Positions 1 to 5,747 of a DNA stretch of 5,979 nucleotides are shown here, in pieces. The translations under genes and the position numbers were made by a program. Source of the DNA: Methylomarinum sp. (GTDB taxonomy: Bacteria > Pseudomonadota > Gammaproteobacteria > Methylococcales > Methylomonadaceae); contig WTAG01000438.1 in assembly GCA_013139755.1 (NCBI GenBank), forward strand, positions 1 to 5,979, given 5' to 3'. The notes beneath the pieces were generated by a model. The model saw only the letters and a list, made by a program, of their open reading frames with translations. It was not told the origin of the DNA and searched no databases. The stretch's first letter is position 1. Every line of letters begins with the position of its first letter.

Positions 1-25
1 GATTTTTTCTCCTCTCCTAACCTCA

Positions 26-47
26 GCCCTATCCATCAGGAGAGGGC
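26..47. repeat. CT/GA-rich hairpin after the DUF2887 gene
   Basis: GCCCT (26-30) pairs with AGGGC (43-47) and TCC (32-34) with GGA (39-41), around an ATCA loop with one A/G mismatch. It sits 17 bases past the DUF2887 stop. Read on the minus strand it agrees with the minus-strand reading of 5504-5525 at 16 of 22 positions, so it is probably a copy of a dispersed repeat. TTAGGAGAGG (minus strand of 11-20) follows it. No T-run follows on the minus strand, so a terminator role is uncertain. Confidence 0.55.
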
Positions 48-63
48 ATAGAGACTCATTGGT

Positions 64-897
64 TTATAGGTTATTTTTAAACCAAACCGTTAAGTCATTA
101 GCCGTTGTAAAGTCTAATAATTGATCACTTAAGGCTTCAAGTTGTTCCATGTTCAATATCTGGATTTTGTTAAGCGCTTCTAGGTTCAAGCTACCTAATT
201 TTCGTTTAAGTAGGCGTATGATGATTTCTGATTCGCCTTCTGTGAATACATCCTGATAAAAACGGGTTTGTTTGAGTTCTATATCTTTATAGCCTAGCAT
301 TTTCTGGATCTCCTCACGATTCAGTTGGGGGAGTTTGTATACCATAATAGTTTCCACCCATTCGAGCCAATAAGCGGCTGTTTTTTGATCTGTTTCAATT
401 TTAATACGATTTAGTAAGTTTTGCGCAGTTTTTAGCGCATTTTTTTCTTCGACGATGATGAGTTGTATTAATTGTAGGCCAATTTTCTCTGGTTCAGGGT
501 TTACTAAATCTTCCAGATAAATGCGTTTAACCTGGTTTGAGTTTAGCAGGGCAGCATAGTGTTGATTACCGTCTGTTTCCGTTTTTTGGGTTGGATAAAT
601 GACCACTGCTTGCCAAGCTTGTTGCGGTTGGTTTTGATGTAAATAGAAAAAAATTTCACAAAAGAAACGGCTATAAAAATGTTGGTCGGGTTGAAATTGA
701 ACTTCGGCAAAAAGTATTGGTAGGTCGCTGTCTTTTTCTGTGGGCGTTAAGATGCCGTCAAGGCGAAAGGCGGTTTGCTTAATTTCTTCTGAACAGAATC
801 GATAATTATGCGAATCACGGGTATCTAGTTTCGCCAATTCAAGTAGTAGCTCAGGAGCATTTTTGAATAGGCGATAAAAGAGAGTGTCGGTTTTCAT
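64..897 (-). CDS. DUF2887 / Rpn-like PD-(D/E)XK nuclease-family protein
   Basis: The 277-residue protein matches the DUF2887 pattern as I know it: an N-terminal MKTDTLFYRLF start, then RLDGIL (residues 45-50), FAEVQFQP (63-70), a FYSRFFCEIFFYL helix (74-86) and AVVIYP (97-102). Asp47 with Glu65-x-Gln67 fits a PD-(D/E)XK nuclease core in which the usual Lys is Gln, as is common in this family. The family is usually annotated as a recombination-promoting nuclease or putative transposase, and its cellular role is not settled. The C-terminal 100 residues are helical and charged, including KMLGYKDIELKQTRFYQDV, which resembles the tail found in many Rpn-like proteins. Length is complete. The ATG lies 34 bases after the permease stop and I see no Shine-Dalgarno before it, so it may be translated poorly or rely on read-through from upstream transcription. 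Family assignment is firm; nuclease activity is inferred. Confidence 0.88.
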   Translation of the reverse strand: MKTDTLFYRLFKNAPELLLELAKLDTRDSHNYRFCSEEIKQTAFRLDGILTPTEKDSDLPILFAEVQFQPDQHFYSRFFCEIFFYLHQNQPQQAWQAVVIYPTQKTETDGNQHYAALLNSNQVKRIYLEDLVNPEPEKIGLQLIQLIIVEEKNALKTAQNLLNRIKIETDQKTAAYWLEWVETIMVYKLPQLNREEIQKMLGYKDIELKQTRFYQDVFTEGESEIIIRLLKRKLGSLNLEALNKIQILNMEQLEALSDQLLDFTTANDLTVWFKNNL

Positions 898-931
898 TAG
901 CTATTTAATGATAATCGCTGTGACTACGCTA

Positions 932-1750
932 TTAAATGACATCTGCAAACCAGTTTTCTGCGCGTTTAAAAAATAGATAGCTGAAAGGAAGTATGACTAA
1001 GGTTAGTGCTAGCCCTGGATATATGGCATCAAAATCAGGTGGAATACCTTTTAGCATCACTCTTTGAAAGCTGTCGATAATACCTGCAAGAGGGTTGAGC
1101 GTATACAGGGTATATAGGTCGTTAGACCACACTCCAGCGGCTTGTTCTTCAACCAGCTTTTTGTGTACTAAGGTAAGGGGGTAGATAACTGGTGAGCCGT
1201 ACATTAATAACGATAAAGCAACAGGTAATGCTTGAGCTACATCTCGGTAATAAACATTAAGAGCAGCTCCAAAAAAACTGATGGTGAGCGCTATCAGCAT
1301 AGTGTAAAGAATAATAGCAGGTACCCATAAAGCATAAATTGTCGGCATCATTTGATAATAAGCCATTAAGCCAGCAAGAATAATAAAACTGATGCTTAAT
1401 TCTACCAGCTTGGTTACCATAGCGGTCAGAGGAAAGACTTCGCGTGGGAAATAGATTTTTTTGATTAATGGCGCGTTAGACGTCACACTGCTTATCCCTT
1501 CAGAGCAGGATTCTTGAAAGAATATCCAAGGTAATAATGCGGCAAAGGTGAGTATAGGGTAGGGTATATTACCTGATTCAATGCCGACAAAGCTTTTGAC
1601 TAAGGTGAAAATACACATTAGCATAAGTGGTTTTAATACTGCCCATAAAAGGCCTAGATAAGCTTGCTTGTAACGAATGACGATATTTTTCCAGGCTAGT
1701 GCAATAATTAATTCTCGGTATTGAAATAGATTTTTAGATGCTTTTAACAC
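932..1750 (-). CDS. ABC-2 type polysaccharide export permease (Wzm/KpsM/TagG-like)
   Basis: This 272-residue protein is the membrane subunit of an ABC exporter that moves a lipid-linked or capsular polysaccharide across the inner membrane. About six membrane segments are visible (roughly residues 33-55, 64-80, 108-131, 140-162, 173-192 and 244-262). Family motifs are present in order: RYKQAYLGLLWAVLKPL (26-42), the coupling-region YFPREVFPL (100-108), YYRD (167-170), SPVIYP (186-191), NPLAGIIDSFQ (219-229) and the terminal ENWFADVI. Length is normal and nothing is truncated. The start is GTG (1748-1750), supported by AAGGA six bases upstream. It follows the TPR gene by 46 bases. The matching ATPase (Wzt) is not in the window, and the next gene downstream is the DUF2887 protein. 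The transported glycan cannot be read from the sequence; O-antigen, capsule and exopolysaccharide are all possible. Confidence 0.93.
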   Translation of the reverse strand: MLKASKNLFQYRELIIALAWKNIVIRYKQAYLGLLWAVLKPLMLMCIFTLVKSFVGIESGNIPYPILTFAALLPWIFFQESCSEGISSVTSNAPLIKKIYFPREVFPLTAMVTKLVELSISFIILAGLMAYYQMMPTIYALWVPAIILYTMLIALTISFFGAALNVYYRDVAQALPVALSLLMYGSPVIYPLTLVHKKLVEEQAAGVWSNDLYTLYTLNPLAGIIDSFQRVMLKGIPPDFDAIYPGLALTLVILPFSYLFFKRAENWFADVI

Positions 1751-1756
1751 TTTTTT

Positions 1757-1761
1757 TCCTT
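1757..1761 (-). promoter_or_regulatory. Shine-Dalgarno of the ABC permease gene
   Basis: On the minus strand AAGGA is followed by six A residues and then the GTG at 1748-1750. The spacing is close to ideal and supports GTG as the real start; no ATG lies nearby in frame that would give the family N-terminus. Confidence 0.75.
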
Positions 1762-1796
1762 ATTTGAAGTATTACTTTATTGCGGTGGGTGTAACT

Positions 1797-2396
1797 TTAC
1801 TGCAATAGTTTATCAATTTTTTGTTTTTGTCTAACTAAGGACTTTGTTTTTTTTATTTTTAGTGCGGTATTAACAGTTGCTTCAGCTTCTTTTAATGCTC
1901 CAATCTTTATATATGAATCAATTAGGCCTTTATAAGCTTTAATATATTTTGGGTTTTTTTGCAGAGAATTTTGATATTGTATTATGGCTTGGTTTGTATC
2001 GCCTATTTCATTCAATAAGTCGCCATAGCCAGAATAAAGATAAGGGAGTAATTTAAAGTCAGGCCCCGTGTGTTCTATCCAATAAGTAAATCCTTCTGTT
2101 TGGTGTTTGAGGCAGGCTATTCTATCATTTCCAAAATATGATCTGCAGATGGGAATTTGAGCGGAGGCATAACAGAAGTGATTTCCCCAAGTCATACCTC
2201 GGCCAAATTTCTTCGTCCAGTTAACATTCCTATATTTTGGGGGTACTATAATTTTGTTACTGAGATAGCCACAAAAAGGAGGGAGTGTCTGTATGTAAGG
2301 TGAATTTTCCCAGTTTTTTGTTGCTTCTTGCCAAGTAGGTTGGGCAAGGGAAAGACTGGAAAATGTGATTAATATAGCAATTAAAAGGATTTTCAT
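1797..2396 (-). CDS. Secreted TPR-repeat protein with Cys-containing N-terminal region
   Basis: The 199-residue protein starts with a signal peptide (MKILLIAILITFSSLSLA, probable cleavage after Ala18 before QP), so it should act in the periplasm or outside. Residues 35-110 form a region I cannot assign to a named domain; it has Cys42, Cys75, Cys84 and Cys95, an NHFCYA segment (72-77) and several Trp and Tyr residues. Two TPR units follow at about 116-149 (YGDLLNEIGDTNQAIIQYQNSL) and 150-183 (AYKGLIDSYIKIGALKEAEA). TPR units normally bind other proteins, so a scaffold or assembly role in glycan export is reasonable but inferred from the neighbours: sulfotransferase upstream, ABC permease downstream. 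A modest AGGT Shine-Dalgarno lies about six bases before the ATG. The gene is AT-rich (about 35% GC by hand count), below its downstream neighbour. Confidence 0.85.
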   Translation of the reverse strand: MKILLIAILITFSSLSLAQPTWQEATKNWENSPYIQTLPPFCGYLSNKIIVPPKYRNVNWTKKFGRGMTWGNHFCYASAQIPICRSYFGNDRIACLKHQTEGFTYWIEHTGPDFKLLPYLYSGYGDLLNEIGDTNQAIIQYQNSLQKNPKYIKAYKGLIDSYIKIGALKEAEATVNTALKIKKTKSLVRQKQKIDKLLQ

Positions 2397-2544
2397 TTTA
2401 CGACCTGTTTTTTATTATTGTATTTGCCAGTATGAATATATAGTTAATCTTTATGGGGCGTATTTACTATGGCCGAGTTCTAAAATAGCTTAATACTTAG
2501 CCTGATTACGGCAGGGTTGTTTATTTTCTCCAATAAAAAGACTT

Positions 2545-3192
2545 TTACTCATCTCTGGATACATAAACTTCATCTAAATTTAATAACTTGGCTAAATTTA
2601 ATTTAGATCGTATGATAAATTTATCTAACGCACTTAAACGAGTGCTATTCATATGAGGGAACTTTACACCACTAGTTTCGTTTCCTATAAACTTAGCAAC
2701 TGCTTGAGCAGATTTATCGGTAAGGTCGTGAATTTCAAGAAATTTTTCAGGTTTATCTTGGAAAAAATTTCGAACGTTTTCACTGTGTTGCTTGTAAATA
2801 GAAATGTGATGATCTTTATTATATAGGTTGCACCCTTTACCTTTTCCATAGATAAATTCTCTCATAGGGGTGTTTGCTCTTCCAAAAAAATAAAAACAGC
2901 TTTCATACCATTTTTCAGGGTCCCTTTCATACAGGACAAACAAAGCATTTTCATACCGTTGTTCAAATTCTTTGTAAAATAAGAACCAAGGATCGTCATC
3001 AAAAGCATCATATTTGTCGGTAATTTCAAATACTTCACTTAAGTCATTGTTTTTTAATTTATTAACAAATGGCTCGGAGTATGTTTTATAGTAGGTTTGT
3101 GACTTGTAACCCAAAATTGTCATTAACTCGCCAAATGATGTGCTACCTGTCTTATGAAAACCTAAGTAGAATATTTTTTTCTGCTTGCTCAT
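2545..3192 (-). CDS. PAPS-dependent sulfotransferase family protein
   Basis: The 215-residue protein should transfer a sulfuryl group from PAPS to an acceptor, here perhaps a sugar of the nearby glycan. The 5'-phosphosulfate loop is GFHKTGSTS (residues 11-19), and the 3'-phosphate site is the Arg-x7-Ser pattern in YERDPEKWYES (Arg90, Ser98). AFDDDPWFLFYKEF (63-76) and the late KFPHMNST (177-184) also match the small Sulfotransfer_4-type family. Length is typical and there is no signal peptide, so it is probably cytoplasmic. Only a weak AAGAG Shine-Dalgarno lies eight bases before the ATG. A 16-base dyad (3252-3267) lies about 60 bases upstream. GC content is about 32% over 600 bases counted, well below the glycosyltransferase gene (about 42%), which hints at separate acquisition. 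The acceptor is unknown; a lipid or small molecule is also possible. Confidence 0.88.
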   Translation of the reverse strand: MSKQKKIFYLGFHKTGSTSFGELMTILGYKSQTYYKTYSEPFVNKLKNNDLSEVFEITDKYDAFDDDPWFLFYKEFEQRYENALFVLYERDPEKWYESCFYFFGRANTPMREFIYGKGKGCNLYNKDHHISIYKQHSENVRNFFQDKPEKFLEIHDLTDKSAQAVAKFIGNETSGVKFPHMNSTRLSALDKFIIRSKLNLAKLLNLDEVYVSRDE

Positions 3193-3251
3193 GGTTTGGG
3201 CTCTTAGCTATTATTTTAAGGGTGAAAAGTTGAAGAGAAGTGAATATTATC

Positions 3252-3267
3252 TGCTCAAAATTGAGCA
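3252..3267. promoter_or_regulatory. Perfect 7+7 dyad upstream of the sulfotransferase gene
   Basis: TGCTCAA (3252-3258) and TTGAGCA (3261-3267) are exact inverted copies separated by AA. The site lies between the glycosyltransferase and sulfotransferase genes, 60 bases before the sulfotransferase ATG. No T-run follows on either strand, so it does not look like a terminator; the short spacer suits a dimeric DNA-binding protein better than a hairpin. No regulator can be named. Confidence 0.4.
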
Positions 3268-3346
3268 AGACTTATTGCTTATATGGTTACCAGCAGGAAG
3301 AGCAATGAAAACCTTAGTCCAACACCTTTTTGTTTATTGTAATACA

Positions 3347-4732
3347 TTATAAAAATCGAGTATATATCGTCTGCACATGTTTTACATGCTCTTCGACAGA
3401 AAAAGTGTCTAACGCTTTTTCTCTGGCAGCGCTGCCTAAGCTTTCTCTTAGTTCTTTGCTGTTATAAAATTGATAAATTGTATCGGCTAGACTAGTCGAA
3501 TTGCCTGCTTCGAAGAGTAAGCCTGTTTTATTATGATCCATCATTTCCTTTGCCCCGCCATGATTTGGGCCAATTAAAGGTCTTGCCATTGCCATGGACT
3601 CAATGACCACAGTTCCGAGTGGCTCAGGGCTAATTGAGGCAGAGAGAACTATATCTAATCCATTATATACTTCCGGCATATTGCTTGAATGTCCTGTGAA
3701 CTGCACTGTATCGATTAATCCTTCATTTATCACTCGTTCTCGCAACATGGATTCATAGGCTATACAGTCGTCTGGGGTGCCGCCGATAATAAGCATTTTT
3801 AGGTTGGGGATTTTGTCTTTGAGTTGTGCGGCGGCATCAAGAAATATTTCTTGGCCTTTCCATGGGATTAGTAAACCCACTAAGCCGATGGTAAAGCTAT
3901 CGGTTGATATATTATGTTGTCTGCGGAAGTTTTGCTCGTTTGCGTTAATATCTAGCTTGTCTAGCTCTAAGCCATCGTAAATAACTGTGATTTTATCTTC
4001 TGGGATGTTTAGGTTATTTTGTATGCTTTGTGACACCCAATGTGATACAGGGATAAAGTGATCGACCAAGCTATAGGACCATGCCATTGCTTGTGAGCCT
4101 TTTTGGTCACCACGGACATGACATATGGTGGGTATTTTCAAAATTCTTCCGACCAATAATGCTGCGCGGTTGCAAAGTGGCTCGTTATTGGCGTGAATTA
4201 TGTCAGCTTTGAATTGTTTAGCTGTCCATAAAAGACTGAGAAAAAAGGGCAAGAAATTAAACAGGTCATCTGCTCTGGCGAGTATTTGATTGATAATAAA
4301 ACGTAGCCCCGGAATTTTATCTGGCCACGTTGTAGGGTCTAGTTTTCTATGTGCGCCGACGATATCAATATGTCGGTCGGGAATGTGTTTCCAGAGCGCT
4401 TCATTTGCAATTTCCTGATATTGCGGGCCTGTTCTTCCAGTAATAACCATCGGCGTGTATAGGCTGCGATCAAGATTTCTAACTAAATGACGTAGGCAGA
4501 TGATAGCGCCACCATAGCCAATGCCATTTTCAACGTAAAGTATTTTTTTTGTAGTGTGATTATTTGGCATGTGTTCGGCTTTGATTATTTTTAGTGAGTA
4601 TCTTAAGTTGTCTTGTAAGCGGCCTAAGGAGCGAGAATTCAATAAACCCCAGGATTTTTGTGTAGCTAGTATGAAGCTTGCGGAATACGGGAAGGTGAAT
4701 GCACTGCGCTTTCTGTAATTCGTAAACTCCAT
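3347..4732 (-). CDS. Glycosyltransferase family 4 (GT-B fold)
   Basis: This 461-residue protein is a retaining GT4-type transferase that adds a sugar from a nucleotide-sugar donor to a growing glycan in the cytoplasm. The N-terminal acceptor domain has the glycine-rich loop YVENGIGYGGA (66-76), ADIIHANNEP (176-185) and CHVRGDQKG (204-212). The C-terminal donor domain has VIYDGLEL (250-257), GLLIPWKG (286-293), MLIIGG (313-318) and the E-x7-E motif EPLGTVVIE (Glu370, Glu378). The position that is usually Arg in the GRL...KG motif is Leu287. Residues 1-54 precede the domain and match nothing I know; Met55 (4568-4570), 11 residues before the first strand, is the alternative start. Neither start has a clear Shine-Dalgarno; a possible promoter at 4762-4790 would include the first ATG. 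Donor and acceptor sugars are unknown. The next gene is the sulfotransferase. Confidence 0.92.
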   Translation of the reverse strand: MEFTNYRKRSAFTFPYSASFILATQKSWGLLNSRSLGRLQDNLRYSLKIIKAEHMPNNHTTKKILYVENGIGYGGAIICLRHLVRNLDRSLYTPMVITGRTGPQYQEIANEALWKHIPDRHIDIVGAHRKLDPTTWPDKIPGLRFIINQILARADDLFNFLPFFLSLLWTAKQFKADIIHANNEPLCNRAALLVGRILKIPTICHVRGDQKGSQAMAWSYSLVDHFIPVSHWVSQSIQNNLNIPEDKITVIYDGLELDKLDINANEQNFRRQHNISTDSFTIGLVGLLIPWKGQEIFLDAAAQLKDKIPNLKMLIIGGTPDDCIAYESMLRERVINEGLIDTVQFTGHSSNMPEVYNGLDIVLSASISPEPLGTVVIESMAMARPLIGPNHGGAKEMMDHNKTGLLFEAGNSTSLADTIYQFYNSKELRESLGSAAREKALDTFSVEEHVKHVQTIYTRFL

Positions 4733-4761
4733 ACAGGTTACATTAGAACGTAAACTTTCGG

Positions 4762-4790
4762 ATATGATTAAGACTGCACCCCTAAGTCAA
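4762..4790 (-). promoter_or_regulatory. Possible sigma70-type promoter of the glycosyltransferase gene
   Basis: On the minus strand TTGACT (4785-4790, five of six matches to the -35 consensus) is followed after 17 bases by TCATAT (4762-4767), a weak -10 box. Transcription would begin near 4755, giving a leader of about 22 bases to the first ATG at 4732. The weak -10 keeps confidence low. Confidence 0.35.
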
Positions 4791-4810
4791 TGCTGCGGTT
4801 TTTAAAGTTT

Positions 4811-4838
4811 CCCTCTTACCTTCTCTAGAAGGAAAGGG
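4811..4838. repeat. CT/GA-rich imperfect hairpin after the lipoprotein gene
   Basis: CCTTC (4819-4823) pairs with GAAGG (4828-4832) around a TCTA loop, and CCCT (4811-4814) pairs with AGGG (4835-4838) outside it, with TT/AA pairs between them and bulged bases. It lies 12 bases past the lipoprotein stop in the minus direction. No good T-run follows on the minus strand, so it may slow or end transcription only weakly. Its CT/GA character resembles the hairpins at 26-47 and 5504-5525. Confidence 0.5.
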
Positions 4839-4849
4839 AGTATATTTAA

Positions 4850-5401
4850 TTATTTATGGATATTGATTATTTCACTTTTTTCCACATTAATGGCTTCTAA
4901 GCACTGGCCTACAGTTGTTGAAAATTTGACTAAATCTTCGCCAACACTACAGTAGTCACTACCATGTACTAATACATGTCGTATGTTTTTACAGGGGGTA
5001 TTGAAAATGGCTTCTCTATATTGATATTTGGTTGGTTTTATACCATAAAAACCGACAATAAGTGTTTCAAACTCGATGTCATTTTTAACAAAAGCTGTGA
5101 GCTCTATACCAAGGTTGCGAATAAAGCGCGCTTTTCTATTAGTTAAAGAAAGGCCAATTCGGCAGGAAACACCAGCACTCCATTTTCCTACTACTTTGAG
5201 ATCGACTTTTGTTTTATCTTCTTTCTGCTCTTCTGTTGTTGTATTTTCATCGGGTGCTGTTTTAGCGTATTCCCAAGATGAGTCGCCTTTGAGAACTATG
5301 CGTGTGCCTGCTTCAGTAGTTGCATAGATGTCTTTGGGTACAACATTTTGTGTACAAGCTGGTAGTAAGAGTAGAAGGCTTAAGAGGTATGTGGTGCGCA
5401 T
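4850..5401 (-). CDS. Small lipoprotein of unknown function
   Basis: The 183-residue protein begins with a short hydrophobic signal ending in LLPAC, a lipobox with Cys16 as the likely lipidated residue. Thr at +2 (not Asp) suggests sorting to the outer membrane. Residues 24-46 (DIYATTEAGTRIVLKGDSSW and onward) resemble the short 'T..G..V.L..D..W.Y' module seen in DUF3157-like proteins. Residues 47-66 are a charged Glu/Thr/Lys linker. The C-terminal part (67-183) carries Cys80, Cys137, Cys151 and Cys167, which could make two disulfides in the periplasm; I do not recognise this domain. The ATG is supported by AAGGA six bases upstream. It is separated from the glycosyltransferase by 117 bases holding a hairpin and a possible promoter, so it is probably its own unit and not clearly part of the glycan locus. 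Confidence 0.8.
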   Translation of the reverse strand: MRTTYLLSLLLLLPACTQNVVPKDIYATTEAGTRIVLKGDSSWEYAKTAPDENTTTEEQKEDKTKVDLKVVGKWSAGVSCRIGLSLTNRKARFIRNLGIELTAFVKNDIEFETLIVGFYGIKPTKYQYREAIFNTPCKNIRHVLVHGSDYCSVGEDLVKFSTTVGQCLEAINVEKSEIINIHK

Positions 5402-5407
5402 AAAAAT

Positions 5408-5412
5408 TCCTT
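5408..5412 (-). promoter_or_regulatory. Shine-Dalgarno of the lipoprotein gene
   Basis: AAGGA on the minus strand with a six-base spacer to the ATG at 5399-5401. It fixes the start that gives the intact lipoprotein signal. Confidence 0.7.
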
Positions 5413-5439
5413 TAATGTGATGGATTAGTTTTTCTAGTT

Positions 5440-5470
5440 CCTATACCGTGAATATCTACGTAACTCTCAA
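5440..5470 (-). promoter_or_regulatory. Weak possible promoter of the lipoprotein gene
   Basis: On the minus strand TTGAGA (5465-5470) and TATAGG (5440-5445) resemble -35 and -10 boxes, but the 19-base spacer is long. It is the best match I found before this gene and should be read as tentative. Confidence 0.22.
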
Positions 5471-5503
5471 AGTATTCTCCATAAGGCAATGTTGTTGACT
5501 TAA

Positions 5504-5525
5504 GCCCTCTCTTGCTGGAGAGGGT
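5504..5525. repeat. CT/GA-rich perfect hairpin in the gene-free region
   Basis: CCCTCTC (5505-5511) and GAGAGGG (5518-5524) form a perfect seven-base stem around a TTGCTG loop. It is related to the hairpin at 26-47. TTAGGGAGGGG (5556-5566) lies downstream on the plus strand, echoing TTAGGAGAGG beside the first copy. Such CT/GA hairpins are common dispersed repeats in proteobacterial genomes. Confidence 0.55.
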
Positions 5526-5747
5526 GTTTATTCTTAAATCAACCGCATTGTTTCCTTAGGGAGGGGCAACTCGTTCCCATGTAATGTATAGGTGCGTATG
5601 TATCACAGCTTTTTGTGACTGTCGAGTTAAGCTGAGCTTATTGTTCGTGTATTCCCAAGTAGGGTTTGGGAGCAAGAAAAAGTTGTAAAGATGCTCTATG
5701 ACTCTGTTTGGGAACTAGAGTGTTGTTAGTTCTAAGTATTTATAGGT

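Larger units (their letters stand above)
5402..5747. other. Gene-free region with hairpin and GGGAA/TTCCC inverted repeats
   Basis: No convincing coding frame or RNA gene is visible in these 346 bases. They hold the lipoprotein upstream signals (5408-5470), the perfect CT/GA hairpin (5504-5525), and an imperfect inverted repeat whose arms are ACTC-G-TTCCCA (5569-5579) and TGGGAA-CTA-GAGT (5709-5721). Inside it, TCCCAA (5653-5658) and TTGGGA (5666-5671) form a second small hairpin. The stretch looks like decayed repeat DNA between two transcription units. Confidence 0.5.

Noticed and set aside
2397..2544. Promoter before the TPR gene
   Set aside because: TATATT and TACAAT strings occur on the minus strand, but none has a reasonable -35 box at 16-18 bases.
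3777..3980. Plus-strand open frame of 67 codons
   Set aside because: It lies wholly inside the glycosyltransferase gene on the opposite strand, opposite well-conserved donor-domain motifs, and its translation shows no domain or signal.
4811..4838. Rho-independent terminator for the lipoprotein gene
   Set aside because: The stem is bulged and the minus strand has no T-run after it, so I list it as a repeat only.
5076..5327. Plus-strand open frame of 83 codons
   Set aside because: It is antisense to the lipoprotein gene, which has a good lipobox and Shine-Dalgarno; the antisense translation has no recognisable feature.
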